Below are positions 1 to 8,873 of a DNA stretch of 64,000 nt, piece after piece. The notes beneath the pieces were generated by a model that saw nothing but the letters and a program-made list of their open reading frames with translations, had not been told where the DNA came from and made no database searches. Made by a program: the position numbers and the translations under genes. Location of the stretch: positions 1-64,000 of the forward strand of contig FMTG01000005.1 in assembly GCA_900099715.1 (NCBI GenBank), in the 5' to 3' direction. The stretch is from Ruminococcaceae bacterium YRB3002. GTDB taxonomy: Bacteria; Bacillota; Clostridia; Saccharofermentanales; Saccharofermentanaceae. The first letter of the stretch is position 1. The number at the start of each line of letters is the position of its first letter.

Positions 1-2900
1 GCACCTGAACCGTTGAATGTGTAATCGACTCCGCCGATATTTAATGTACCGCTGTGATACATCTTTCCATCTGCGCCGAGATAATACCACTTGCCGCTGC
101 TCTTTACCCACTTGTTGATGTAGGCGGCACCGCTTCCTGCAAAGTAGTAATAGTCGCCGTCAAAGGATGCCCAGCCGGTTGCCATAGCACCGCTCGACTT
201 GAAGCCATAGAGCTTCCCGCCTATCTCGATGAGGCCTGTTGTCATAACGCATGTCGAAGGATCGAAGTAGTACCAGGTCTTTCCTACCTGCTTCCAGCCC
301 TTTGCAGCAGCTCCGCTGGAGTTGAAGTAGAACCAGCTTCCGCCAACGCTCTTCCAACCGGTCTGCATAGCGCCGCTTCCTGAGAATAAGTACATATCGG
401 ATCCGATCTGCTTAAGACCTGTTACCATGACTCCGCTCTGTTCAGGATCCATGTAGTACCAGCTCTTGCCGCTCTTTACCCAGCCTGTCTGCATTGCACC
501 GGAGGATGCACAGTAATAATACTTGCCGCCGTCGCTGATCCAGCCGGTCTTCATGGCACCGGAGGATGCGAAGTAATACCACTTACCGCCGATCTCTCTC
601 CATCCTGTTACCATGATGCCTGTCTCAGGATCCATATAGTACCAGGGTGAACCGACCTGGAGCCATCCTGTCACCATCTTGCCGTTCTTGTAGTAGTAAT
701 AATCACTGCCATCCTTGATCCATCCGTTCTGACCGTTATTGATAGCTGTCACAGTTATAACGATATCAAGATCTACCTCCTCCTGAGTTACATAATAATG
801 GGTGTCGGAGGCCGGTTGTATAGCATCGCCGTTAACCTTAACAGAGGTTACCTTATATCCGCTCTTGGGCGTTAAAGTAAAGTCGTATACTGTACCGGGA
901 ACAGAATCAGTCGTTGATTCTATGCCGTTAACTGTTACCTTGGAAGAATCATATGTAACAGACACTTCGAACTTCGTCTGACAGAACAGACCTGTAACAG
1001 TAACATTGCTTGCAGGCATCGTAAACTGGCCATTAATCACATCGACTCTTACACCGTCTGCATCTTTAACGAGATAAGCTGTAAACTCGTAGTTGTCATT
1101 AGGGGTTGCATCAAGAGTAACTATATCACCCATATGGGCAGTAGCCTTGTCAGCAGTAACAATTCCTCCCTGACTGTTGCCAATCGTAATGTTATAGTCT
1201 GCAAGCTTATAGGTCGCTGTGGCCGTTACAGCGCTCTCGGGCATAGTAAACTGGTCATTTACAACAGCAATCTCATTGCCTGCAGCATCAACGGCCTTAA
1301 GTGTATCAAGCACATAGCCGTCATCTGCCACAGGATAGAGAGTAATCGTCTTGCCGTATGCAGATGTCTCGGCAGATGCTGCCAGCGTTCCGCCTTCACC
1401 GGAAACTATAGCAATGGGATACAGTTCAGCGGCATAGTGGACTGTAGCGTTGTTAATAACAGTGTCCATCGGGAAGTCCTTATCGATATGATAATCCCAG
1501 GTGTGGTCATAATGATCCGGAATAATGGACTCTGTACTGATCTGATCCCACTGAGCCTTTGTTCCTTCGTAATAAACATCGGTTAAAGCAGTACAATTCT
1601 CAAATGCTGAAGCATCTATTCTTGTCAGTGTGGCAGGAACTGTGATCTCTTTCAGGTTTTGGTTACCGTAAAATGTTGTGTACTGAATCTCCGTGATACC
1701 TGAAGGAATCTCAACAGATTCAAGTCCACAGCCAACAAATGCACTGTCTCCAATGCTCTTCAAAGAGCTTGGAAGAGAAATTGATTTCAGTGAAGTCAAA
1801 CCTTTAAAAGAACTGTACTCGATTGATGTCAGAGTTGCAGGAAGATTGATCTTAGAAACTTTATTACAGTCATACAAAGACCAGGCTCTTGTAGTTGTGC
1901 ATCCGCTGGCATAAGTAACTGTTTTAAGTTTAGGCATGTCAGATAGCGCAGCATAGCCATTAGAAATTTGAATAGGTAAAAAGGTGAAACCATTGATTCC
2001 AACATTACAAGCATATATGTAAGTCGCATTTTGAGGGAACTTTATACTCGTCAGCCCGGGCATATCGATCAGTGTTATATCATGTACACTATCGGGAATA
2101 GATAATGAAGTAAGCCCTACTTCCTCAACGATAAGACCACTTACAGTTGAAGGGACTGATAATGAATTGACATTGGGAAGTTTATGCAAAGAAATCAATT
2201 GTGTTCCGGAAGGAAAACTTAATTCTGAGACTCCGAGATCATATAAATATGCGCGATTGATCTTTGACGGAATATTGATGCTTGTCAGACCTGGCATCTC
2301 CTGAACATCAAGACTCTCGACTGAATTGGGTAACGATAACGAAGTAAAAGCACATTCAGTTGCACATAAGCTTGTCAAACCTGAAGGAAGATTGACAGAA
2401 CTAAGCTTGCTGTTCCGATACAGCTCCACTGCCTCTACACCCGCAGGTATGGAAAGAGAAGTCAACCCTGTATCTCTAACGCAAAGTCTGACCATCTCTT
2501 TATCAGGATAATTGATCTTCTTTAAACTTGAGAAAGAATTGACAATAATATCTTCTACATCAGGTGAATTGGGAGCATTAATTGTAATGGTTTCAACTTT
2601 TGTTTCATCCGCATAGGGGCCTTCTACATAAACCCCGCCATAATGAGTACCCATCAGATTAACGATAATTGTTTTGGCATTGTCAATAACATCTTTAGGG
2701 AAAGCTGAAATCTCGTAATCAAAATGGAGTTGGTAACTATAATCCTTATTAACTGTAATCTCAAATGTACCATCTGAGTCATAGGTCCAGTTATCACCAC
2801 TATAGATTATCTGCGAAGCAGACACAAGATTCACCATAAGAGAACTCATGACAATGACAGCTGCCAGAACAGAACTGATCACTTTCAACTCACGTCTCAT
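1..2900 (-). CDS. Secreted BspA-like LRR protein with choline-binding-type repeats (C-terminus cut by window edge)
   Basis: The frame is open from ATG 2900 to the window edge, about 966 residues with no stop, so the C-terminus is missing. Residues 1-30 form a signal peptide. Residues ~60-450 are BspA-type (LRR_5) leucine-rich repeats with recurring L-P-x-x-L/V and L-x-x-I motifs, ending in the usual YYEGTKAQW unit. Residues ~490-720 look like three divergent InlB B-type repeats (GGTLAA, GGIVTA, followed by FTMP). From ~722 there are about twelve choline/cell-wall-binding repeats of roughly 20 residues (GW-x-x-x-x-G-x-WYY...SGAM-x-T). Known members bind choline or teichoic acid on the wall while the LRRs bind host or polymer targets; the ligand here is unknown. 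A GGAGGTG ribosome site lies at 2906-2912. An extended -10 (TGCTACAAT on the minus strand) sits just upstream. Confidence 0.9.
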   Translation of the reverse strand, partial: MRRELKVISSVLAAVIVMSSLMVNLVSASQIIYSGDNWTYDSDGTFEITVNKDYSYQLHFDYEISAFPKDVIDNAKTIIVNLMGTHYGGVYVEGPYADETKVETITINAPNSPDVEDIIVNSFSSLKKINYPDKEMVRLCVRDTGLTSLSIPAGVEAVELYRNSKLSSVNLPSGLTSLCATECAFTSLSLPNSVESLDVQEMPGLTSINIPSKINRAYLYDLGVSELSFPSGTQLISLHKLPNVNSLSVPSTVSGLIVEEVGLTSLSIPDSVHDITLIDMPGLTSIKFPQNATYIYACNVGINGFTFLPIQISNGYAALSDMPKLKTVTYASGCTTTRAWSLYDCNKVSKINLPATLTSIEYSSFKGLTSLKSISLPSSLKSIGDSAFVGCGLESVEIPSGITEIQYTTFYGNQNLKEITVPATLTRIDASAFENCTALTDVYYEGTKAQWDQISTESIIPDHYDHTWDYHIDKDFPMDTVINNATVHYAAELYPIAIVSGEGGTLAASAETSAYGKTITLYPVADDGYVLDTLKAVDAAGNEIAVVNDQFTMPESAVTATATYKLADYNITIGNSQGGIVTADKATAHMGDIVTLDATPNDNYEFTAYLVKDADGVRVDVINGQFTMPASNVTVTGLFCQTKFEVSVTYDSSKVTVNGIESTTDSVPGTVYDFTLTPKSGYKVTSVKVNGDAIQPASDTHYYVTQEEVDLDIVITVTAINNGQNGWIKDGSDYYYYKNGKMVTGWLQVGSPWYYMDPETGIMVTGWREIGGKWYYFASSGAMKTGWISDGGKYYYCASSGAMQTGWVKSGKSWYYMDPEQSGVMVTGLKQIGSDMYLFSGSGAMQTGWKSVGGSWFYFNSSGAAAKGWKQVGKTWYYFDPSTCVMTTGLIEIGGKLYGFKSSGAMATGWASFDGDYYYFAGSGAAYINKWVKSSGKWYYLGADGKMYHSGTLNIGGVDYTFNGSG

Positions 2901-2989
2901 AAAAACACCTCCGGGAAATTAATACACATTAATTGTAGCACCGGAGGGGGTTATTTCGAATAGTAATATTACAAATATGTTACATGAAT

Positions 2990-3322
2990 TTATGTTTTTT
3001 TGGCAGACCAGAGGAGTTCGAGATTATAGTTGGCCCGTTCCTCGGGATGGAAGATGTGAACAACGACGTCCTTATAATCGATGAGGAGCCATCTGTCACC
3101 GGACCTGCCTTCGATATGATCGGGATAGAGATCCAGTTCCTTCTTGAGAACATACTCAACCTCGTCAGCAAGCGCCTTGATCTGGGTGGTGGAATTACCG
3201 CTGGCGATAATGAAATAATCCGCCAGTGTTGTCTTGTCTGCCACATCGATCATCTCGATATCGATGCCCTTCTTTGAGTCAAGGATCTCTACTATCTTGG
3301 TTGCCAGTTCTTTTGAATCCAT
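2990..3322 (-). CDS. rsfS: Ribosomal silencing factor RsfS (Iojap family)
   Basis: This 110-residue protein matches the RsfS/YbeB family over its whole length. Recognisable blocks are the ADYFIIASG segment, the GDRWLLIDY stretch and VHIFHPEER near the C-terminus. RsfS binds uL14 on the 50S subunit and blocks subunit joining under nutrient limitation. The ATG has an AGGAG site 7 bases upstream. It lies downstream of the nadD-yqeK fusion, which is the conserved nadD-yqeK-rsfS order of Firmicutes, and is probably the last gene of the purD transcript. No clear terminator hairpin follows it. Confidence 0.93.
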   Translation of the reverse strand: MDSKELATKIVEILDSKKGIDIEMIDVADKTTLADYFIIASGNSTTQIKALADEVEYVLKKELDLYPDHIEGRSGDRWLLIDYKDVVVHIFHPEERANYNLELLWSAKKT

Positions 3323-3374
3323 ATATGTCTCCTTTTCTATTAGATAATCTGATTATAACATATCATCGAAGCTG

Positions 3375-4595
3375 TTATATTCCCAGATCCCTCATAAAAT
3401 CATCAGTTATGGGATGCTGAGGTCTTCCCTTCTTACGGAACTTCTCTGCCACCGCCAGAGCACAAAGCCTCAGTGCGGCATCAAGATCATCCGGCGCGAG
3501 CCGTCTCATCTCAGTAAGATCAGTATACGTACGGGCAGGCTCGATCTTGTCAGCCAGATATACGATCTTATCAAGCATTGTCGCTCCGCCGCGGCCGGTT
3601 GTGTGGTATGTTATCGCGTCCAGTACTTCCTGATCAGTCACACCAAACATCTCCCTGGCAACATAAGCGCCCGCAGGAGAATGAAGTAGTTTCTCGTCAA
3701 TAAAAAGATCCCCCGACACAGACTGCGCCATGCGGAGCTGTTCATCTATCGGATACTCTTTCGCGCAGTCATGAAGGCATCCTGCGATCAGAGCCTTATC
3801 GATATCTGCACCATGTGCATCAGCCAAACGTGCAGACAGAAGACCTACATTAAGAGTATGCAGAAGACGCTTGCCCGAGAGCATCGGATACATTTTCACT
3901 GCAGCATCATAGAATAATGCACACGCCTCATCGGAACACCTGTCCAGAATACGCACCGCATTATAGAAGTCATGCGTATTTATAAATTCCTGCGCCGTTT
4001 CAGGCAAAGATGAAAAATCCCCATCTGCCTTTATCTCGGATGAAGCCTGATCCACGCCATTCATCTCGAAAGTCGCGATATCGCACCCGAAAATCCCCTT
4101 AAGTCTTGCAGCCTGCTCAAGTATATCAGTCTCATCTCCTTTGCGTTTGGCGCAGAGGAGAACTGCATAAGACAGGATCTCGGAAGGCTTGTACCATTTA
4201 TCAAAATCCGGCAGTATATCAGATCCGCAGAGCCAGAAGAACTGATGACGCTGGGCAGCAAGCTCTCCGGGAACTCCATTCTTCATAAGGAACGGTATAA
4301 TATATACGTCCCTGGTGATCTCCCTTAAAGTATTGACAGTATAGGAAATCCCCTCAAGTGAGAATTCTATATCACACACATAAACATCATGCTTGAATGT
4401 GTCCTTTATAACATCTCTGACCATGTAATATCTGTATGGAGCAGGTGTAAGGGCACGTCCCCGCTTAAAACTGTTATTGACAGTCGGTATGACTATGACC
4501 TTATCAACAGCCCCAGACGACAGGGCATCCCTGATCAGTGCAAGATGTCCGTAATGAACCGGATCAAAGGAACCGCCAAAAAGTGCTATTCTCAT
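3375..4595 (-). CDS. nadD: NadD-YqeK fusion: nicotinate-nucleotide adenylyltransferase plus HD-domain hydrolase
   Basis: The protein has 406 residues in two modules. Residues 1-~205 are NadD, which makes nicotinate adenine dinucleotide from NaMN and ATP. They carry the nucleotidyltransferase motif GGSFDPVHYGH and a WLCGSDILPDFDKW segment. Residues ~225-406 are a YqeK-type HD domain (LLHTLNVG, LHDCAKEYP, YHTTGRGG), a family that hydrolyses diadenosine tetraphosphate. In most Firmicutes these are two adjacent genes; here they are one frame with no stop or frameshift. The start is fixed by the canonical NadD N-terminus MRIALFGGSFDP, although only a weak AAGG lies upstream. It follows purD by 13 bases and precedes rsfS. 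Confidence 0.93.
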   Translation of the reverse strand: MRIALFGGSFDPVHYGHLALIRDALSSGAVDKVIVIPTVNNSFKRGRALTPAPYRYYMVRDVIKDTFKHDVYVCDIEFSLEGISYTVNTLREITRDVYIIPFLMKNGVPGELAAQRHQFFWLCGSDILPDFDKWYKPSEILSYAVLLCAKRKGDETDILEQAARLKGIFGCDIATFEMNGVDQASSEIKADGDFSSLPETAQEFINTHDFYNAVRILDRCSDEACALFYDAAVKMYPMLSGKRLLHTLNVGLLSARLADAHGADIDKALIAGCLHDCAKEYPIDEQLRMAQSVSGDLFIDEKLLHSPAGAYVAREMFGVTDQEVLDAITYHTTGRGGATMLDKIVYLADKIEPARTYTDLTEMRRLAPDDLDAALRLCALAVAEKFRKKGRPQHPITDDFMRDLGI

Positions 4596-4608
4596 CCTTC
4601 AGACCACA

Positions 4609-5865
4609 TTACTTATTAAGTGTCCTGCCGATATCGGTCCTGAAGTGCATATCCTTGAACGATATCTTCCTGACGCCTTCATAAGCACCATCAATGGCCT
4701 CATCAAGTGTATCACCCTCATCATAGACACAGAGCACACGTCCGCCGTTTGTAACGAGCTTACCGTCCTTCAACGCTGTTCCCGCCTGGAATACGAGTTT
4801 GCCGCATGTATCGATACCGGTAATCTCATAACCCTTGGCATAAGACTCCGGATATCCGCCGGACGCCATGACGACAACACAGGAACACTTTTTCTTCCAT
4901 TTAATATCGATCTGATCGAGAGTGCCATCGATAGTTGCATTTATAATGTCGATAAAATCAGTCTCCAGCAAAGGAAGGATCGCCTGAACCTCAGGATCAC
5001 CGAATCTGCAGTTGTACTCAACAACCTTCGCACCGTCCTTTGTGAGCATAAGGCCAAAATAGATAACGCCTTTGAACGGTCTGCCTTCAGCCTTAAGAGC
5101 CTCGACTGTGGGCTGGATGATCGTTCTCTTAATGGTGGCGATATCCTCTTCCGTCAGATCTGCGCCTGGCGTGACAGCACCCATACCGCCTGTATTAAGG
5201 CCCTCATCGTGGTCGTATGCACGCTTATGATCTCTTGAAGAGATCATAGGAACAGCGATGTTACCGTCGGAGAAAGCCAGTATAGTAAGTTCCGGACCAA
5301 CCATGCACTCTTCGATTACAATCGTAGAACCGGCATCGCCGAACTTCTTATCACCCATCATCTGGTGAACGGCTGTCTTTGCCTCCTCAAGAGTCTGGGC
5401 AATGATAACGCCCTTACCGAGAGCAAGACCGTCACATTTAAGCACGATCGGCATTTCCTGTGACTCAAGATACTCACAAGCCTTTGTCTCATCATCGAAA
5501 AGCTCATACTTAGCCGTAGGAATGCTGTATTTCTTCATGAGTTCTTTGGAAAAGGCTTTGGACGCTTCGATGATCGCCGCTCGCGCAGAGGGGCCGAATG
5601 CCCTTATTCCCTTCTCATTAAGCTTATCGACAAGACCAAGGGCAAGAGGATCCTCAGGAGCAACCACTACAAGGTCAAATTTATTGGATACCGCAAAATC
5701 CGTGATCTTATCAACTTCTGATGCCTTTATATCAACACAGGTTGCGACAGAAGCGATACCTCCGTTACCGGGGCAGCAGTAAAGTTCATCAACCTTGCCT
5801 GTCTGCATAAGCTTCCAGCATATTACATGCTCTCTTCCGCCGCTTCCAACTACCAATACCTTCAT
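4609..5865 (-). CDS. purD: Phosphoribosylamine-glycine ligase
   Basis: PurD performs the second step of purine synthesis, joining phosphoribosylamine and glycine with ATP. The 418-residue product begins MKVLVVGSGGREH, the family N-terminus, and has the ATP-grasp region (LKCDGLALGKGV, EYNCRFGDPE). I chose ATG 5865 because GGAGGT sits 5 bases before it; an in-frame start 17 codons upstream would add a non-conserved extension. It is the first gene of the purD, nadD-yqeK, rsfS run. The other purine genes lie 1.6 kb away in a separate unit. Confidence 0.97.
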   Translation of the reverse strand: MKVLVVGSGGREHVICWKLMQTGKVDELYCCPGNGGIASVATCVDIKASEVDKITDFAVSNKFDLVVVAPEDPLALGLVDKLNEKGIRAFGPSARAAIIEASKAFSKELMKKYSIPTAKYELFDDETKACEYLESQEMPIVLKCDGLALGKGVIIAQTLEEAKTAVHQMMGDKKFGDAGSTIVIEECMVGPELTILAFSDGNIAVPMISSRDHKRAYDHDEGLNTGGMGAVTPGADLTEEDIATIKRTIIQPTVEALKAEGRPFKGVIYFGLMLTKDGAKVVEYNCRFGDPEVQAILPLLETDFIDIINATIDGTLDQIDIKWKKKCSCVVVMASGGYPESYAKGYEITGIDTCGKLVFQAGTALKDGKLVTNGGRVLCVYDEGDTLDEAIDGAYEGVRKISFKDMHFRTDIGRTLNK

Positions 5866-5907
5866 GTGATACCTCCAAACAAAAGTAATATGTACAATAA
5901 CAAAATT

Positions 5908-5913
5908 ATTATA
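5908..5913 (-). promoter_or_regulatory. Probable -10 box of purD
   Basis: The minus strand reads TATAAT here, 43 bases before the purD start, giving a leader of about 35 bases that contains the GGAGGT site. No convincing -35 was found and there is no room for a purine riboswitch. It overlaps the -35 area of the divergent lipoprotein promoter. Confidence 0.5.
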
Positions 5914-5936
5914 CATTAAGACAATGATATTTGTTG

Positions 5937-5942
5937 TATAAT
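5937..5942 (+). promoter_or_regulatory. -10 box of the transglutaminase lipoprotein; possible leaderless transcript
   Basis: A consensus TATAAT ends 7 bases before the ATG at 5950, so transcription should begin at or next to the start codon. No Shine-Dalgarno sequence lies before this ATG. The -35 element is weak. Confidence 0.5.
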
Positions 5943-5949
5943 TGCCATC

Positions 5950-7041
5950 ATGAAGAAATTATTATCAGTTACGTTATCTTTATGTCTTTTACTGTCTATT
6001 TTCAGCGCATGTCAGACTAAGGAGACAGAGACAACTGAAGGAATTACAGTTCCTTCCTATTCTGAATCCCAGGTTACAGAGGCAACCGTCGAACCGGCCA
6101 CAGAGACAACAGAGGATCAGACCGGTCACTATCAGTTCAATCCCAAGGTATGTTCCCCTCTGATAAGGGAGATCATGGGAGATGCTATGTGCGATACGTG
6201 GTTCAACGTGGTTGATGCGGTGATGGCCGGAGAAGACTCTTTCGAGTGTCCTGATGACAAGACCTGCCAGTGGGTCCTGGGACAGTTCCCGGGCATATGC
6301 CTTCCTGTAGTTGAAGGGCTGATCTGGTACGATACTTCAGTAGATCCCGATCATCCTGTTAAGAACGGCCGTGCAAAGCTCGTCTATAATGTTCCACCCG
6401 AAGAAGTCAGACAGAAAATCGATGAATTCGGTACGATGATAGAGGGCATTCTCAATGAGAACCTCAGGGATGATTACAATGAGTTCGAGATCTGTCTTGC
6501 ACTGTACTCATATTTTATGAACACTTACTATTATGACTACGAGACCTACAACGACACGGAGAATTCCCATCTGGATATCCTTACTGCCATGAGAGTATTC
6601 AATGATCATACCGGAATATGCTGTGAATTCTCTACAGCCTATTCATACCTGCTGATGCAAGTAGGTATCGATGCTACGACATGTTCCGGTCACAGAGGAT
6701 ATGATCAGGCTTCCCACGAATGGTCTTATGTCCGGCTGGACGGTGTGTGTTATCACATAGATCCCACTTATGCATTATCTGACGAAAGCGGCCACTGGCT
6801 GAAGTATTTCCTGATGGATGATGATAAAAGGATCGCTGAGGACGATTACCTTAAGGATTCCTTCTACTATACCTGCAATTACGATCAGGAGAAGAAGCAC
6901 CCCGAACTTGATGCAAAAGATAAAAGATATGAATACCTATGGGAAATGGAATTCATATCTTTTGATCATAAAACACATACTATTCAGGCCGGCACTTACG
7001 ATCAGGATTATAATTACACAACCTGTGTACTCAATTACTGA
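5950..7041 (+). CDS. Transglutaminase-like lipoprotein
   Basis: This is a 363-residue exported protein. A signal peptide ends in the lipobox FSAC (Cys20), then comes a Thr/Glu-rich linker to about residue 60. The C-terminal half is a transglutaminase/CEP-like fold with the Cys-His-Asp triad visible as GICCEFSTAY, HEWSYV and HIDPTYA. Secreted members act as cysteine peptidases or cross-linking enzymes at the cell surface; the substrate cannot be told. It stands alone, divergent from purD and ending 6 bases before the convergent gene at 7048. The ATG lacks a ribosome site and follows a TATAAT box closely, but the signal peptide makes this start secure. Confidence 0.85.
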   Translation: MKKLLSVTLSLCLLLSIFSACQTKETETTEGITVPSYSESQVTEATVEPATETTEDQTGHYQFNPKVCSPLIREIMGDAMCDTWFNVVDAVMAGEDSFECPDDKTCQWVLGQFPGICLPVVEGLIWYDTSVDPDHPVKNGRAKLVYNVPPEEVRQKIDEFGTMIEGILNENLRDDYNEFEICLALYSYFMNTYYYDYETYNDTENSHLDILTAMRVFNDHTGICCEFSTAYSYLLMQVGIDATTCSGHRGYDQASHEWSYVRLDGVCYHIDPTYALSDESGHWLKYFLMDDDKRIAEDDYLKDSFYYTCNYDQEKKHPELDAKDKRYEYLWEMEFISFDHKTHTIQAGTYDQDYNYTTCVLNY

Positions 7042-7047
7042 TGAAGA

Positions 7048-7479
7048 TCAGCCTCCGTTGAACAGTTTTGCAAGCGGTTTAACTATGGAAGCAAGATCAT
7101 TGATCGCCTGATTCAGCTGGTCGATATCGATAGAGTTGATCTCATCAAGAGCATCGGAAACAGCCTGTGTATTATCATTAACGATATCATTCACGCCCTC
7201 GGTCATAGTATCAATGCCCTCAAGTGTTGTCTGTGCCTGTTCGATCGTAACAGTCGCATTCTCGATCATGACTGTGCAGTTGGTAACAGCCTCATCGATC
7301 TTCTTCAGGGACGTAATTGCCACAGGAATAAGTATCGCGAAAGCAACAGCAAAGACCAGAGCAATTGTAAAACCTGATATTGCAGCGGCAAGACCTCTCC
7401 TTGCATCCTTCTGCTGAGCCTTGAGCATCTCAACCATCAGTTCATGGTCGGTCATCTCTTCATATTTCTTAGAAGCCAT
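7048..7479 (-). CDS. Small single-pass membrane protein with coiled coil
   Basis: Not recognised as a named family. The 143-residue product has a charged cytoplasmic N-terminus (~30 residues, KKYEEMTDHELMVEML), one hydrophobic helix at about residues 33-56, and a long amphipathic heptad-like region rich in I/V/N/D that suggests a coiled coil. ATG 7479 is preferred over an in-frame GTG three codons upstream because AGGAGGTG is spaced correctly only for the ATG. It is the last gene of the purE-purF-purN-purO run, 22 bases after the cyclohydrolase. A link to purine synthesis is positional only. Confidence 0.7.
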   Translation of the reverse strand: MASKKYEEMTDHELMVEMLKAQQKDARRGLAAAISGFTIALVFAVAFAILIPVAITSLKKIDEAVTNCTVMIENATVTIEQAQTTLEGIDTMTEGVNDIVNDNTQAVSDALDEINSIDIDQLNQAINDLASIVKPLAKLFNGG

Positions 7480-7501
7480 GTCATTCACCTCCTGACAGGA
7501 A

Positions 7502-8215
7502 TCAGCCGTTCTTATTGAATATTACTGTCTCACTCTTTCCAGTAGCGATCTCAATGTATTTTACAAAGAGCGATACCTTATTGTCACTGTTAAGATTGTT
7601 CCAGACCATCTTCGAGAATACAGCGATATTGTCATCGATCTGTACTTTCTCAGGCTCGCCTGTAAAGCTGGGCAGAGGACTGCCGTCACCCATGTAGGTG
7701 TGGATATATCTTCCCTCTCCGTTAACAGGAGCCAGATACTGATAAGTAAAACGCTCACATGAAGCGGGATTGCCGTCATCAGACTTAAGGATGCTCATCT
7801 CATAGCTGAACTTGCCGTTAACAACATGCATGATACCGGAGATCCTCGGAGTATAATTCGGTGCATCATCCTCGAATTCTCTGGTTCTCAACGCCTCCTC
7901 GAAAGTCTTTCCTGCGCTCATCATCTCGTAGATAGTATCTGTCTGATCGCCGTTAGTTACGATCGTATCCGTTCCGAGCATTCTTACAGGAGAATAGATG
8001 ATAAGATGCGGATCAGTAAGAAGAGACGGATCAAAAGCCTCAGTCTTGATACCATCGGGGGTCTCTGTGAAAACACGGTTCCTTGAATTTGTACTTCTGC
8101 CCATGATGAAGTAAGCTGTAACAGCGTACTCACCATTAGCTGATTTTCCGATAACAATACCTCTGCCGGGGTATGATGTCTGACTCAGAAGATCTGCAAG
8201 ATTGTTGATGCCCAT
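7502..8215 (-). CDS. purO: PurO-type IMP cyclohydrolase
   Basis: The 237-residue product fits the IMP cyclohydrolase family first described from archaea (PurO), which closes FAICAR to IMP. Typical blocks are YPGRGIVIGKS, the MGRSTNSRNR loop, VTNGDQTDTIY, and FEDDAPNYTPRISG. Most bacteria instead use the N-terminal domain of PurH. ATG 8215 follows AGGAGGT by about 9 bases. It lies 34 bases after purN, within the purine run. No PurH or separate AICAR formyltransferase lies in the window, so the preceding reaction must be encoded elsewhere. Confidence 0.88.
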   Translation of the reverse strand: MGINNLADLLSQTSYPGRGIVIGKSANGEYAVTAYFIMGRSTNSRNRVFTETPDGIKTEAFDPSLLTDPHLIIYSPVRMLGTDTIVTNGDQTDTIYEMMSAGKTFEEALRTREFEDDAPNYTPRISGIMHVVNGKFSYEMSILKSDDGNPASCERFTYQYLAPVNGEGRYIHTYMGDGSPLPSFTGEPEKVQIDDNIAVFSKMVWNNLNSDNKVSLFVKYIEIATGKSETVIFNKNG

Positions 8216-8249
8216 AGTGTCTGTACCTCCTATTATTAGCACATGCCGT

Positions 8250-8873
8250 TTAACTGTTAACTATTGCAATGTTGTTCTCGATAGTTACTTTACCGTCAGC
8301 AATAAGCCTGATCGCTCTCGGAAGGATCACCTGTTCACACTCCTTCATTATACGCTGCTGAAGGCTCTCCGGAGTATCATCAGGGCGAACATCAACAGCC
8401 TTCTGAAGTATGATCGGACCCTCATCATAGTTCTCATTGACAAAATGAACAGTAGCTCCCGAGACCTTGACACCTCTCGCAAGGACAGCCTTATGGGGAC
8501 GTATTCCATACATTCCTGCACCGCAGAAAGAAGGGATGAGTGCCGGATGGATATTAATGATCCTGTTGGAGTATTCCCTGACTGTTTTGGTCCCGAGAAG
8601 TGACAGATATCCTGCCAGCACAATGAGTTCCGCACCTGATTCCTTTACTTTATCGAGCACAGCCTGATCCCAGTCATCCTTATCGGCATAGTCCTTAACA
8701 CTGACTACACAGGAAGGGATTCCGTTATCCGAAGCCCTTGTGAGTGCGTAAGCGCCATTATTGGATGCCAGCACGAGAACGATCTCAACATCGGCAAGAT
8801 AACCGCTTTTGATATTATCGATGATCGCCTGGAGATTAGTACCTCCGCCGGATACAAATACTGCGATCTTCAT
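8250..8873 (-). CDS. purN: Phosphoribosylglycinamide formyltransferase
   Basis: PurN transfers a formyl group from 10-formyl-THF to GAR. The 207-residue protein starts MKIAVFVSGGGTNLQ, has LVLAGYLSLLG, and the signature NIHPALIPSFCG with the catalytic Asn-His pair and a downstream Asp (NYDEGPIIL). Its ATG overlaps the purF stop (TAATG), so the two are translationally coupled. A GGAG site lies in the end of purF. Length and motifs are normal. Confidence 0.96.
   Translation of the reverse strand: MKIAVFVSGGGTNLQAIIDNIKSGYLADVEIVLVLASNNGAYALTRASDNGIPSCVVSVKDYADKDDWDQAVLDKVKESGAELIVLAGYLSLLGTKTVREYSNRIINIHPALIPSFCGAGMYGIRPHKAVLARGVKVSGATVHFVNENYDEGPIILQKAVDVRPDDTPESLQQRIMKECEQVILPRAIRLIADGKVTIENNIAIVNS

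Noticed and set aside
1-735. Tandem array suggestive of CRISPR or DNA repeats
   Set aside because: The periodicity is about 60 bases, in frame, and encodes choline-binding-type protein repeats.
1134-1586. A 150-codon plus-strand frame inside the surface protein
   Set aside because: It opposes the intact InlB-type repeat region and shows no domain.
5866-5949. Purine riboswitch upstream of purD
   Set aside because: The gap is too short and no aptamer-like junction is visible.
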